A stretch of DNA of 64,000 nucleotides, taken from positions 41,804,546 through 41,868,545 of the forward strand of contig CM028326.1 of assembly GCA_016647705.1 (NCBI GenBank), in the 5' to 3' direction. Under the pieces are notes generated by a model, which was not told the DNA's origin, did no database searches, and worked only from the letters and a program-made list of their open reading frames with translations. The DNA is from Eucommia ulmoides (taxonomy: Eukaryota > Streptophyta > Magnoliopsida > Garryales > Eucommiaceae). The position numbers and the translations under genes were made by a program. Shown in pieces: positions 12,046 to 23,086 of the stretch. Position 1 is the first letter of the stretch. Every line of letters starts with the position of its first letter.

Positions 12046-12265
12046 TGCAGTAGTATACATGACTGACAGGTCTGCAATTAGACAATTTAGAGAGAAGTCA
12101 CATGCTAATAAAGCTAAGGTTGTTTAGCCCCCCAAAAAAGGTGAAATGCTTATGAAGGCTGATAACTATGACATTTAGGAGGTCGTGAGACAATTGCAGT
12201 TGAAGGCATAGAAGAGATCAGAGATTACTACAGATCTTATAAATACTGCAGCTATATATTCTGCC
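12046..12265 (+). other. possible degraded coding fragment, unidentified
   Basis: One plus-strand frame reads largely open and protein-like (DRSAIRQFREKSHANKAK, KGEMLMKADNYDI, KRSEITTDLINTAA) with three in-frame stops. I do not recognise the family. It may be a host exon remnant or another captured piece next to the TIR element. Confidence 0.25.
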
Positions 12266-12479
12266 CCTAAAGTGACATGTTGACTTGTTGAGTTACATTG
12301 CTATCCCGTGTTTTTTATAACCAGAATTCAATATTCCAATATTGAAGTTATCATCAACTGAAGAGCATTAGAAAAGAATAATAAGTCACCTGACAGATAA
12401 CAGTCCAATCTTGATTGAAAATATTCTAGAACAAACAAAAACGGCAGGCAAACCCAATAGACCATCACTAAGATCAAAT

Positions 12480-12575
12480 ATTAAGGGCAGCCCAGAGCAT
12501 GAAGGCTCCTGCCATTGCGGGGTCTGGGAGGTTCAGATGTATGCAACCTTCTTACCCTGCAGAGAGGTGAGCAAA
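12480..12575 (-). mobile_element. Au-like SINE fragment
   Basis: On the minus strand the text AAGGTTGCATACATCTGA, CAGACCCCGC and AGGAGCCT resembles the conserved body of Au/TS-type plant SINEs. The pol III head and ends are not clear, so this is a partial copy. It lies in the VTI1 third intron. Confidence 0.45.
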
Positions 12576-12896
12576 CATACGGAACAAAAAATACAACTTT
12601 TTCCTTTTCCATCTTTGAATTTAAACACAAATAAAAAAAATCCAAGTTATGTGGTTAAATCAATAGTTTCACCTGGAAAAATTGATAAATAAGTTTTTCA
12701 AGGAAAAATAAAATAACAGGGCTTCTACATGGCATGCTGAAAAGATACATAAAAACCTTTGACAGCAGGAAGAATGGATAGCATTATGTGGAAGATATAC
12801 AACAAAGTAAATACGATAATTCAAGCCAATGATGCACTCAAAACTACCACACCTCGAAATTATGGAGAACACAAAAGTGAAGAAGGGAGGGAATAC

Positions 12897-13085
12897 CATC
12901 GTTGCATCTGCCATTCCTGACTCCAGCAACTCATCTCTGGCAGCTTGATTAGCATTAGGTGAAGTGATTGTTTTGACTTCACTTTTCAAATTGTTCAGAT
13001 CGGTCTTATACTCTCGTAACTTGGCAAGAAGCATAGCCTTTACATTTGGTTGCAAGCTCCTAGCCTCAAGGTCCATTTTACGGAT
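12897..13085 (-). CDS. VTI1: VTI1 coding exon 3
   Basis: 189 bp (63 codons) between acceptor TTCTTTAG and donor ATG|GTATTC. It encodes IRKMDLEARSLQPNVKA through DELLESGMADATM. The next residues in the family (SADQR...) belong to a further exon that I could not find at lower coordinates. Confidence 0.88.
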
Positions 13086-16000
13086 CTAAAGAAATTAAAA
13101 AAAAAAAAAAACTGTTAACCCAGTAGAAAGGAAAAGGAAAATCCTTTTCAATCAAAGAGTAACAGCTACATCACCAGAGCCTCAGCATCATCCAATCCAG
13201 CTCTGATTTCAGATATTTTCTGTTTCTTCTGCTCTGAAAATGATATTTGAAGCAGCAGGGGTCAGAAACCATACTGAAGGAATAGAAAGTAGCTCTGAGA
13301 AAATCAAAGAAAGGAAGAAAAAAAAATCGCATAAACATAGCCTAGACTGAACAGCAAAGATCAAATATACAAGTTAATAGAGCACAGATTCCTTGGCCAC
13401 CACATTCAGATGTTCTTTCAGATTTTTTCTCGGTCTTTCTGCTAGTTGGACACTTCAACAAAGATCCCAATATCCAAATGATAGTGAAACTCTATTTGAT
13501 TCAATGATATGATAGATAGAGGAAAATATAAAGGGAAAAAAATGAGATTGCACTAACAATAACAGTCAATGTCAGTAATCAAAAGCTTTCAACAGACGCA
13601 CAAAAAAAGATAGGCTGCAAAACCAGTTCAAACAAAAAGTAGAAATTTGATTCAATAAGTAGTAAAGAGAATACGAGGAGAGAAATCATAATAACAGTCA
13701 AAAGAATATGTGAAGACGACATCAACGTGCTTCTGAAAATCAACAAAAATTATAACAGTGATATGCTAACCAACTTCTTGCAATGCAACGGATAAAAAAT
13801 TAAATGGAACAAAAAAAAAAAAAGCAAAGAAAAAATATGAAATGCTAATTAGGATGGATGAAATGCTAATTAGGATGGATCAGCTTTCTTCTTTCTCTTC
13901 TTATTCTTTTCATTCTTTTTACTTCTCTTTCCTTTTTCTGATGTACTGTCAGTATGTACTCATGCTTCAGGTGTGATGCAGTCCACAAGTTTAACTTCCT
14001 CCTTTATCTTCCGTACAGGCTTAAAGATTTTGGTAATTCTGGGATCCAACACATCACTTGAACACTGTAGAGAGATACTCATAACTGTTGCCTCATCCCA
14101 AAGCTCTCTTGCCTTTTCAAACTCTCCTCCTCTACAAAGCTTTGATATAAGCAAATCATATAGTGGTCCATAACCACCTAATGAGCTTTTCTTCATTAGT
14201 TCAAATAACTCGAGAGCATAATTCACTCTTTCAACGCCACACAAAACCCCAATTAAATCATAATAAAATTTACGCTCTGGAGCCAACCCTTCTTCGATCA
14301 TCATATCAACTATTTGCTTACCTTTGCCGAATCTCCCTGTCAAATACAGTACTCTTGCAACAAGATAATAGCTTACCCAATCAGGAGAGCAGCCTGATCT
14401 TTTCATTGCGTCAAGAATTCGAATACATTCTTTGACTCTTCTAGCCCTACCAAGACAAGAAAGCAATATATTGTAACTGATAGATGTTGGCAAAATTCCG
14501 TAGGTCCTCATTTCCATGTATACATTTAAAGCTTCAGGAACAAGACCGGAAGGGTTCGATTTGAGATTTTGCTCACAGAGGCACCTGAGGAATGTGTTGA
14601 AGCAATAAAGGTCTGGTGTCCTTCCAGCTGACTTCATCTCTTTGATAGTTTTGCGAGCTTCCTTCACATTCTCTTGCACAGACCACCCATAGAGAAGACT
14701 CCTATAGATGCAAGTCTCTGAACCAGAAATCTTATCCTGATGGTGCCAGACAACACCTTGAGCTCTCTTTGCATGCCCTTTTGCACAAAGGGCACTAACA
14801 ATGGCCCTGATGGTAAATCCATTTTGAGGGCACTTGAACTTGTCCAAGTTCTTGAAAATTCCCAAAGCTTCATCAACTCTCCCGAGCTTAACCAGTGTCT
14901 CAGCCACAACACTAAAAGTCCATGTCTCCATTCCTCGGCCAACTTTAACAAGATCTGACATCAAAACGTCCACTGCCATGCAGTCCTTCTTCTCAGCAAA
15001 CACTCTAATCGCATGATTAAAATCCTCATCTCCCAATTCACAACCTAAACTCCTTTGAGACCACAAAAAGAATCTTAGTAGTCTTCTTGTGGCTGCTTCA
15101 CCTTTGCAAGAATCAAGCACCTGCTTGACAAGGGTCGATGTAAGAGGCACTTTTAACTTATTAAGACACACTTCCAAGTCATCTAAGCCGCCAATGCTAC
15201 TTGAAACCAATTGACATAGCTCCGGAAATTCTGGTGCAGGGGTTGATGGTACATTGGAGTGAAAAGAAATTAAAATATGTCTCTGCTTCCAGGCATTGAT
15301 GCTTTTCAGTAACAAACTTTGGCATCTGGGAAGCAGCATCTTCTTCAGAATAACTTATGCTCCATGTACAACTGGGATCAGTAGAAACGTGTTCCCTCAG
15401 GAAATTAATGAAACAATGTGCTGGAAACTACTTTGAAAATATGGTTGATAAAGATTTTTACATGTGAAAACAAAATAGAAACTTGGAAATAAGAAACCCA
15501 TTCGATCACGTATTAAAAGAAAATGAACAAAAAAAACTGCTGCCAAGTCTAGCATTCTTAGAAGCATGTGGGGGGACAGGGGCATCAACGTCTAAAAAGT
15601 TTAGGTTTAAATTTTGGAGCGCCTAGAAGCACATGAACTTTTTTTGGAAATATATGATGTACTTGATAAACAATAATGTATTTGGGGTGAAATAAAACAT
15701 TTGATAGTATGTTTTAGTTTTTAAGAAATTCCATTACATATTTTCCTATGCAGAATATTTCTTTTGCTGAACATTTTAGTGCAAGATATTTTAAGATTTG
15801 ATGGTGATAAGAATGAGATCAGGTGTCGCATTCTCAATAAGAACCACACTGTCGTCTAAGCACGAAAGTTTAGAAAATGTCACGGGTCCATGTCTATGTC
15901 CTTCACACCATTTTTTGAGTTTCTAATTAGAAATTAAACATCATATGTTTAGGCATGCATCCAACACTTTTTATTCAACTTATGCTACACTCTTTCTTCA

Positions 16001-19000
16001 CTTGTCCTCCCTTATCTGGAATTTATGATCGTGTCTGTAAGTTCATAAATTGGACAAGTAACTTGTACTACATTTGCCATGGTTTCTTTTATTAATTCAT
16101 TTCCCAAACCAGGCTATCGAATTCATAAAATAATCTTTTGGTACATGAAGATGAAGTGTAAAGTAATATATTATTTAAGACTATGCTAGCAACGACATAT
16201 GACTAATTTGCTATTTATACAAAACAGGGCCAATTGCAGTTTACCTCCTTGTACTTGGATCTATTTCACTTTAACCCCTTACACTTTGAAAACATGCACT
16301 TTACCTCCTTAGACTTTGGATTGATGTACAAAAGTTACTTTTTCAACTAAATCTAACGAAATTGGCAAAAAGACAGAAATGCCCCTAAAACATACCATAT
16401 CCTTAACTTTGAAATATAAATTGATTGCTCAAGCAAAGTCCATTTCGGATGATTTATATATGAATGGATTTGTCTCAGAAAAAACTACCAGTTGGAATCA
16501 AAAATTTAACAAAAATATTAAGGTGCCGTTTGGTTAGTGTTCCTACTTTTCTCAACCCAACTGAAATGGGATGGGTTGGGTTGAGAATTTTGTTTCAACT
16601 GGGAACAAAAATGCATTTGGTAACGACAAATTTTTTTTTGTATTGGGAACAGAATCACATTTGGTAATGAATAAGGTTTTAAATATTGGCCGTTACATAA
16701 CGTAACGGCCGATTCGTACCGGTAATGGGAACCCCCGATATCGATACAGGGCCGATTCTCGAGTCTAGGGATGATTCGCACCGTATCGGACCGATACGAA
16801 CCTGTAACGGCCGTTACGGCCGTTACAGAGAGGCGTAACGGCTGTTACGCCGTTACAGTTGTTTTCGCATGTCTGCTTGGTTTAGTGTTTGAAACCAAAA
16901 AGCTACTAAAGATAACGAAACTTAAAAGCTTACAAGTTCGCCGGAAATCGCCATAGCCACCGCGTGAAATCGTCATCGCCACCGGAAATCGCCAATCGCC
17001 AATCGCCATCGCGAACGTCGAACGCTTGAAATCGCCATCGCCAGAATAAATGATCAAATGTTCGCCATCGGAATTGGAATCAGAAGGCCTGAAATCGCCA
17101 TCATCATCAAAGAACAAATGACGAAATATTTGGCATTTGTTCGTCGCAGCAAGATTACAGAGGAGAGAGAGTAAGAGACTTTGAGTTTGACAGAACACTG
17201 GAGCTATCAGTGAGATATTTTATCTTCTTATCTTAAATACATAAATTACCCTATACAAATTCTAGATTGTGATTTAACCCCAAATATAAGAAAATAGCAT
17301 TTTAAAATAATAATTGACTCCCAAAAGTTTACATGGTTTACAATTTAGTCCTAAAGTTTTCTAACTTCTATTTTTATAGATTTTTTTCTCTGTCCCTAAT
17401 TTGTTCATTTAAAAAATAATAAGTGTTGAACAATTTTATTTTTTTTTGAACTTTTTCATATATTAATTGATTTCATCCAAACCTCTCTAAATTTAAGAAT
17501 TCAGCTACATCAATATCATCTAGTATGCTAATTGATTATATATATATATGAAGAGTCTGCGCGCAATTCGTTTTGGTATTGATAATTTTATATGTGTATT
17601 GTTTTTGTAATATGATGTACAAATACAATTTACTCTTTTATTATGTTTGGGAAATATGTTTTTATTAAGTATTGTGTGCATCATCTTATTCTTTTAAGAT
17701 TATTCAGTACGACGGGTTTTCGTCTTTTTTTCACGTTTTTATTATATTGTATATAACCCTAAAATGTCATAATATCTATTATAATGTGTTTATTAAGGGT
17801 CAAATGAGTAAAACAATTACTATTATTGAGTTTTTGAGGATATTCTGGTGATTTTAAAAAATTCACGACCGTTACGGCCGATTCCCATTACGGACAGGCC
17901 GATACTCCCGATACCGTTACACCGCGACCGTTACCGTTACGTAACCCGATACCGCGATTTAAAACCTTGGTAATGATATTATCCAAGAATTGATTTCATG
18001 AACCAACCCTAGAATTGATTCAACCAAACCCCCAAATTCAACCAAAATCCCCAAATCAAGAACCAACCGTAGAATTGATTACATGAAATTCAACCAAATC
18101 CCCAAATCAAGAACCAACTCTAAACCAAAATTAAGAACTAACCCTAAATCGATTTCGTGATGAATTCGAAACTGAAAATCAATTTCGTGGCGAAATCGAA
18201 ATAGAAATCGAAAATCAAAATCGATTTCGTGATGAAATCGAAATCGATTTCGATTTCAATTTCAAAATCGGAAATCGAACCCTAAATCAAGTAACGAAAT
18301 CGAAATCTAGGACCAAATCTATTCGATGGGTTGGGATTGAAATCACGATGGTGAGCTTTGACGAAGACGACAATGGCCTGCTTGGATGAAGACGACGATG
18401 GCCGGCTTTGTGAGTAATCGAAATCACAACGACGGTGAAATCGACGAAGACCACAATGGCCGGCTTGGCGAGAGGCGAGGAACCAGTGGAGGTGATGGCG
18501 AGGACAATAGCTGTGGCGAGGACGATGGCGATGGCGAAGACGATTGTGAGGAGGTGAAAGGCATCGACGATTGTGTGGAGGTGGACTCACCGACGGCGAG
18601 GACGAGTGTTGTGGTGAAGACGAGCGAAAAGAAAAAGAAATGCTTGGGATGAAGTTGGAAGACAAGCTTTCATTAACAAATTGGAAAATTCCAAGCGTGT
18701 CCCATATATGAGTTTTTTTGGCACAAAAAAAAAAAACAAGTTTTTTTTGTTTCCCATTTTCTTAGAATTTTGAGAATCAATTCTCATTTTTGGGTTAGGT
18801 AAGGTTAAGTTTTGCGTTGCCAAACGCGTTCCCGAAAATCAATCCCAAAATTTTTGGGTTAGGTTGGGTTTAGTTGGAATGGAAATACTAAACCAAACGA
18901 GGCCTAAGATTTGACACCCAAATCTCTTACCCCCTTTCTTAAAAAATGCTTATTTTACTTGAAAAATCAAATTTTTAAAACATGAAATTGATCTAATTTT

Positions 19001-20555
19001 CTTCGTTTTTTAATGATCTATATATAAAAGGGTGAAGAATCTAAATTTTCAATCAATTTTGACTTGAAAAGTTTGTATCAAAATCAATTTCTTTCAAAGA
19101 CGCATTATTTTTTAATACATACCCCAAAGTCAAAATCGATTGACAAAATGAATTCTTTACCCCCTTAAAACATTTACAAATATGTAAAGATTATTAAAAA
19201 GGATAAACTATGAGATCAGTTCATGTTTTAAAAATTTGAAATTTCATGTAAAATAGGCATCTTTCCTGAAAGGGGACAAGTGATTTGGGTATTAAATCTT
19301 AAATTTTTTATGAACTTCCTTGATTCCATGTGGTAGTACTCTTTGAGACAAATTCATTCATGTATAGATCATCCAAAAAGAAGTTTGTTTGAATAGTCAA
19401 TTTGTGTTTCAAAATTTAAGGTCAGATATATTTCAATCTTTTTGACAATAAGTGGGTGACGTAAAATTGGGTTTAGTACAAGGAGGTAAACAACAATTAC
19501 CCCCAACAAAATCGCATATCAAGAGTATTACCTTATTATTCAACGTTGTTTGATGAGTCATACAAATTATATACACCGTCTTAATGTTCATAATATTCGC
19601 ATGTACTATATGCTTTAATAGCAAATCCATGAAAAAATAATATTTGACATGATTGCGTCCTACTTGTTTAAAAAGCAATGTGTAAGCATGTTCTTAGTGT
19701 GGTGTATCTATGGCATATGTCCTCACTGTGCTTCATATTATCACAAACCCGACATGGAAATGTCACCATTTTACAAGCTTCCAACAACTAAACATCAGTC
19801 CCAAATAACAAGTAAACAATTCTCAAGCATCATTGATCAATACAAATAAGGAGGTGGGTCAAACAGTGGATCTTTCTACGCACCGCTCAAAGTATGGTGA
19901 GGAAAATAACCTGTTATTCTATGCTCTCCTCATAACAAAACGTCTATGCGAATGGTTTTTTTTTTAATTTCATTTATTTACGTTAAACTCTTACGCTCAT
20001 TTTCAACCATTCGGTTAATTATGGCAAATTTAGATACGGATCCCCATTGGCCAGAGGTGATACAAATTCTATACGTTGGTTGCTTGGAGCTACTTTTCAC
20101 AATTGAAATTTCAAGGTGTGAACAGTCAATTGAAAGTTCATGAATTGAAAGTGAAAGTGACTATATTAAACCAAAAGAAACTCCTTTCTTTTAACGCACG
20201 ACATCTAATCTTTTTTCTTGTAATTTAATTTTAAAATTTCAGCTTCTTAACTGCACTACTAAGTGGCGTCATCATTACAGATTGTGATTGAAAAACTTCC
20301 AACGCTGATTGCTGTATTTCAATAAGTAGACATCCATAGGCGCATGTCAATAAACACCTACTACACATATCAAAGACAAGTGCGACAAAATAGTTTCAGT
20401 GATGCTAGTAAACTAACTCAGAAGAATAAAGGAAAACCAAAGAGTGCCATTTTTTCTTCACCTCCATTAAGGAGACTGGCAGATGTGCACTTCTTCGATA
20501 AATTTGCCGAAATCTCGCAGTATTGACGTTCGTATCCTTCATAAACCTGACTCAT
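12897..20555 (-). CDS. VTI1: VTI1-type Qb-SNARE (VTI11/VTI12-like), N-terminal exons
   Basis: Plant VTI1 proteins are small tail-anchored Qb-SNAREs for trans-Golgi to vacuole and retrograde vesicle fusion. Three coding exons join in frame on the minus strand: 20555-20462, 13233-13175 and 13085-12897. They encode MSQVYEGYERQYCEISANLS..., then EQKKQKISEIRAGLDDAEAL, then IRKMDLEARSLQP...ELLESGMADATM, which are residues 1-114 of a family normally about 220 long. This is the helical N-terminal Vti1 domain. All junctions have GT/AG, and the exon sizes (94, 59, 189) keep the frame. The SNARE motif and membrane anchor are missing and should lie beyond position 1, or are lost. Intron 1 is 7.2 kb and contains a PPR gene and nested transposons. 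Whether the locus is functional cannot be decided from this window. Confidence 0.85.
13175..13233 (-). CDS. VTI1: VTI1 coding exon 2
   Basis: 59 bp between acceptor TTTTCAG and donor CTG|GTGATG. It encodes EQKKQKISEIRAGLDDAEAL, a highly recognisable VTI1 stretch. Confidence 0.88.
13960..15339 (-). CDS. P-class pentatricopeptide repeat protein, probably mitochondrial (At5g61370-like)
   Basis: Intact 459-codon intronless ORF with ATG at 15337-15339 and TGA at 13960-13962. The N-terminus (MLLPRCQSLLLKSINAWKQR) is basic and free of acidic residues, as in mitochondrial presequences. From about residue 138 on, tandem 35-residue PPR units are visible, for example TFSVVAETLVKLGRVDEALG, SYNILLSCLGRARRVKEC and YDLLISKLCRGGEFEKAREL, about eight in all. 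No E or DYW domain follows, so it is P-class. Such proteins bind organelle transcripts and affect their stability, splicing or translation. Overall layout reminds me of Arabidopsis At5g61370; this is recognition, not alignment. The gene lies entirely within VTI1 intron 1, on the same strand. Confidence 0.92.
   Translation of the reverse strand: MLLPRCQSLLLKSINAWKQRHILISFHSNVPSTPAPEFPELCQLVSSSIGGLDDLEVCLNKLKVPLTSTLVKQVLDSCKGEAATRRLLRFFLWSQRSLGCELGDEDFNHAIRVFAEKKDCMAVDVLMSDLVKVGRGMETWTFSVVAETLVKLGRVDEALGIFKNLDKFKCPQNGFTIRAIVSALCAKGHAKRAQGVVWHHQDKISGSETCIYRSLLYGWSVQENVKEARKTIKEMKSAGRTPDLYCFNTFLRCLCEQNLKSNPSGLVPEALNVYMEMRTYGILPTSISYNILLSCLGRARRVKECIRILDAMKRSGCSPDWVSYYLVARVLYLTGRFGKGKQIVDMMIEEGLAPERKFYYDLIGVLCGVERVNYALELFELMKKSSLGGYGPLYDLLISKLCRGGEFEKARELWDEATVMSISLQCSSDVLDPRITKIFKPVRKIKEEVKLVDCITPEA
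15340..16226. other. PPR gene upstream region within VTI1 intron 1
   Basis: AT-rich, no coding similarity seen. It should contain the PPR promoter and 5' leader on the minus strand, but I cannot point to a specific TATA box or start site. Confidence 0.4.
16522..18904. mobile_element. PIF/Harbinger-like non-autonomous element, middle layer
   Basis: Termini are GGTGCCGTTTGGTTAGT on the left and the reverse complement of GGCCTCGTTTGGTTTAGT on the right, with TAA on both sides (16519-16521 and 18905-18907), the 3-bp target of Harbinger elements. Inside are low-complexity GAAATCGATTTC-type runs (18150-18310) and a GGCGA-rich patch. No transposase or DDE motif is seen. A MULE-like element has inserted into it at 16672-17968. 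Confidence 0.7.
16672..17968. mobile_element. non-autonomous MULE-like element, inner layer
   Basis: Ends are TAAGGTTTTAAAT on the left and ATTTAAAACCTT on the right, followed inward by CGGCCGTTACGTAACGG-type repeats on both sides. The flanks GGTAATGAA (16663-16671) and GGTAATGAT (17969-17977) form a 9-bp TSD with one mismatch. No coding capacity is recognised; ORFs here come from GGAAATCGCC-like simple repeats. Confidence 0.75.
19505..20461. other. 5' part of VTI1 intron 1, no further features
   Basis: AT-rich sequence with short ORFs but no recognised protein or TIR structure. Confidence 0.4.
20462..20555 (-). CDS. VTI1: VTI1 coding exon 1
   Basis: The ATG is at 20553-20555 on minus and opens MSQVYEGYERQYCE, the family's conserved start. 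The donor is GGAG|GTGAAG. 94 bp leaves one base that is completed by exon 2 to give Glu in NGEQKKQK. Confidence 0.88.
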
Positions 20556-20981
20556 TTTCCCTCAGAATATCACCAACGAACCTTCAATTAAAAAAATATA
20601 CAACCAAAAAAGTTCTAAGTTCCAACAGTCACAAAAATTGAACAGATATGTAACGAAATCGATTGCATCGAATCGAACGGATACAAATCTTTAAAACAAT
20701 TAACTCCAGAGATGATCAAGGAAATTCCCCCCAAAAGGGATGATTACGCATACGGATTATTCAGATTTGAAAATCTAAAAAGCTTGAGCAAAAGAAGGGA
20801 AATCCGAAAAAGAATAGGATCGGAGTGTACCGCAAGCTGATCGTAAGGCTGATCGCCGGAGATTAATCGGAATTTTACTCGGTTAGAGAAAAAATAATTT
20901 CGTTCTCAATTTGTAAAAAGCATGGAATAGATCGTCCAGGGACGTTTTGAAGACACCTGAATTGCTGAAACTTTCGTGGGA
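20556..20981 (-). promoter_or_regulatory. VTI1: VTI1 5' leader with probable 5'-UTR intron
   Basis: Upstream of the ATG, a plausible acceptor (TATTCTGAG) precedes GGAAAATG, and a donor-like GCTTGCG|GTACACTCC lies near 20830. This suggests a non-coding first exon at about 20835-20980. The big MULE begins right beyond it, so the native promoter is either displaced or replaced by MULE sequence. Inferred from sequence texture only. Confidence 0.45.
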
Positions 20982-21330
20982 GGTATATAAATCTTTACCA
21001 TTTAATTGCTATTTAAAAAAAAAAAAAAAAAAAATCCTCAAAACTGATATATGTAAACATATATATATACGAAACCATGATAAAAGGTAGAATGAAAATC
21101 CGTTTGTCAAAAAACGGATTTCCAATCTATGTTTCTAAAAAAAAAAATGTCAAAAATGTAAAACAAAATCCTTTTATGTGGTTTTTTTCAATTTTTTTTT
21201 ACCGTCGAGAGAAACATAAATTTCAAAAGTGTTTCTCTTTGAGAAGTGCATTTCATTCCTGAAATGCGTTTCTCAAAGATAAACGCAAATCAAATTTGCA
21301 TTTCTCGTCGACGACAAACTCTAATCCACC
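20982..21330 (+). repeat. left terminal inverted repeat of the giant MULE
   Basis: About 350 bp pairing with the split right TIR. It includes short internal palindromes such as GAAAATCCGTTTG...AAACGGATTTCC and GAGAAGTGCATTTC...GAAATGCGTTTCTC, so the TIR itself can fold. Confidence 0.8.
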
Positions 21331-23086
21331 TCCTTTCATTTTCATTTCCTTTTCTTCTTCTGTTTCGAATTGCTGCCTCTTTCCTTTTTCCTTTTTGATT
21401 CGTCGTCGCTGCCTCTTCTCTCTTCTCCTTTTTTGCTATTCTCCTTCTGCGTCGCCTGTTCTTTGCTCTCTTCTCCAGCCACCATTGCCGCTGCTCTTCT
21501 CCTTCTGCGTCACCTCCGTCGTTGCAGCTGAGGTGAGAGTTTTTCTGTTAAATTTATTATTATTATTATTATTTCAGTTGCTATATATATTTTTAGTTAA
21601 ATATTAATTGTTTAGGTTTGTATTTTTGTTTGTGCTTGTGTTAAGGTATAGAATTTGTATTAATTAATTACATTTAGATTTCTATTTGTGTAGATTGGTT
21701 TTAAATCTCGTTTTTATTATTTTGGATTTTTGGTTTGGACGAATTAGTAGTTAGATTTTGTTTTTTATTTAGGTTATTTCTTTGTTTGTTAAGGTGGTTT
21801 TGGGAGGGATCTCTCTATCCATCTAATTAGGTCTGGGACTATACGTTTCTAGTTGTTTAACACTAATAATTATCTCTATTGTTTTTGTTTTCTTCTTTTC
21901 TTCTATTTAAATTATTATTGGAAACATTTTAAAAATAAAATAGTTTTTATTATATTAAAAACTAAAGGGTTATTTAAATTCTATTCTCTTGTATTTAAAT
22001 TTATTTTTAGTTTATCCCTTTAAGGATTTGATACTTGTCAAAGGATACTTGAGTGTGTTTTTTTTTTTTTTTTTAATTTTGATTTAATGATTTTTTTTTT
22101 TTAATTTTGATTTAATGAAAAATAATAATTTTATAATTTAGTACAAAGTTTAAGAAATTAAAATGTTTATTTTCGAAACATAGAGGAGTAAAATAAAAAT
22201 AGATCTATTAATACAAAAAGAGCTAATGCCACAAAATCAATAATAAATGATTCAGATATTGGATGATGGTATATGTCATGGAGAGTAAGGGATTGAAGTT
22301 AAATTTTTTTGGTGTAATAATATATGAACTTCTTTATTGCAAATAATTGGGTATGCATGGTTTGCCAAAGTTGCTAGTGACTTTATCAGGTTCATTGAGG
22401 AAGTGTGTGAAACTTAGGAGGGTAAAAGTGTAATTTTTCTGAATACAAATACTTCCACGGGCGGATGACGAGAGGGAGGGAGGATGAGGCACACATTGTG
22501 TAGATCTAGGTTTTAAATTATATTTTTTTTTTTTTTTGGAACACATTGAGGATTAGTAATTAAAAGTTTGAATATCTCAATTTTATGTAAAAAAGTTTAG
22601 GATATAAGTTTTAAATTATTTTTTAAAAAATAATCAAGATTATAGATTTCATTTTTTTTTTTTAAGTTGTGAATTTGTTAATATTTGAATTTTTAAGTGA
22701 TTGTTTTAATTTCAGGGGTTATTAGTGGATAGTTCACAAACTTAAATTTTGTTTTCCATACAGATGTACTATATCAATTTTATGAAAGTCAACATATACT
22801 CTTAATTTAATTTTATTTTTCACATGTCAAATCATCATATACTTTTAATTTACATTTCGCACCGCTAAACTAATAAAAAAATTGATTCAACGTTATTGGT
22901 TAGATATTTGAAATGGTGAGATTGTAGTTTGTGTACTTAAAAGTGTATTTGAATAAGTAATTGTGTATATATAACTTAAGATTTTAATAACATGATTGGT
23001 AATGATAATAATATTTTCTTTATTTTGTTTTGATTTGTGAAATGGTAGTTGTTTAAAATGGAGAACATTACATTATATTTGTATTA
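21331..23086 (+). promoter_or_regulatory. MULE transposase upstream region (CT-rich leader and long AT-rich intron)
   Basis: 21330-21535 is CT-rich like a plant 5' leader and ends in GCAGCTGAG|GTGAGAG, a good splice donor. 21540-23070 is AT-rich intron-like sequence with T-runs and a small local duplication (AATTTTGATTTAATGA at about 22075-22120). No coding similarity within. Confidence 0.45.

Larger units (their letters stand above)
16227..19504. mobile_element. non-autonomous TIR element (MULE-like), outer layer of a three-level nest
   Basis: Left end GGGCCAATTGCAGTTTACC matches the reverse complement of the right end (GGGGGTAATTGTTGTTTACC), both followed by TCCTTGTACT. The similarity resumes deeper as ATATGAATGGATTTGTCTCA versus ATACATGAATGAATTTGTCTC, giving TIRs of about 300 bp. 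Removing the inner element at 16522-18904 leaves about 0.9 kb, which is essentially TIR plus TIR. No transposase is present. The exact TSD is unclear (A-rich flanks). The sequence at 57033-57150 resembles this family's end. Confidence 0.7.

Noticed and set aside
10326-12054. Imperfect TGGCAAATT / TGCAGTAGT flanks as a TSD for the LYK-carrying element
   Set aside because: Too many mismatches to be more than chance.
16845-17198. 117-codon minus-strand ORF in the inner MULE
   Set aside because: Built from GGAAATCGCC-type simple repeats; no conserved domain.
18282-18665. His/Arg/Ser-rich ORF
   Set aside because: Low-complexity GGCGA repeats in a non-autonomous element.
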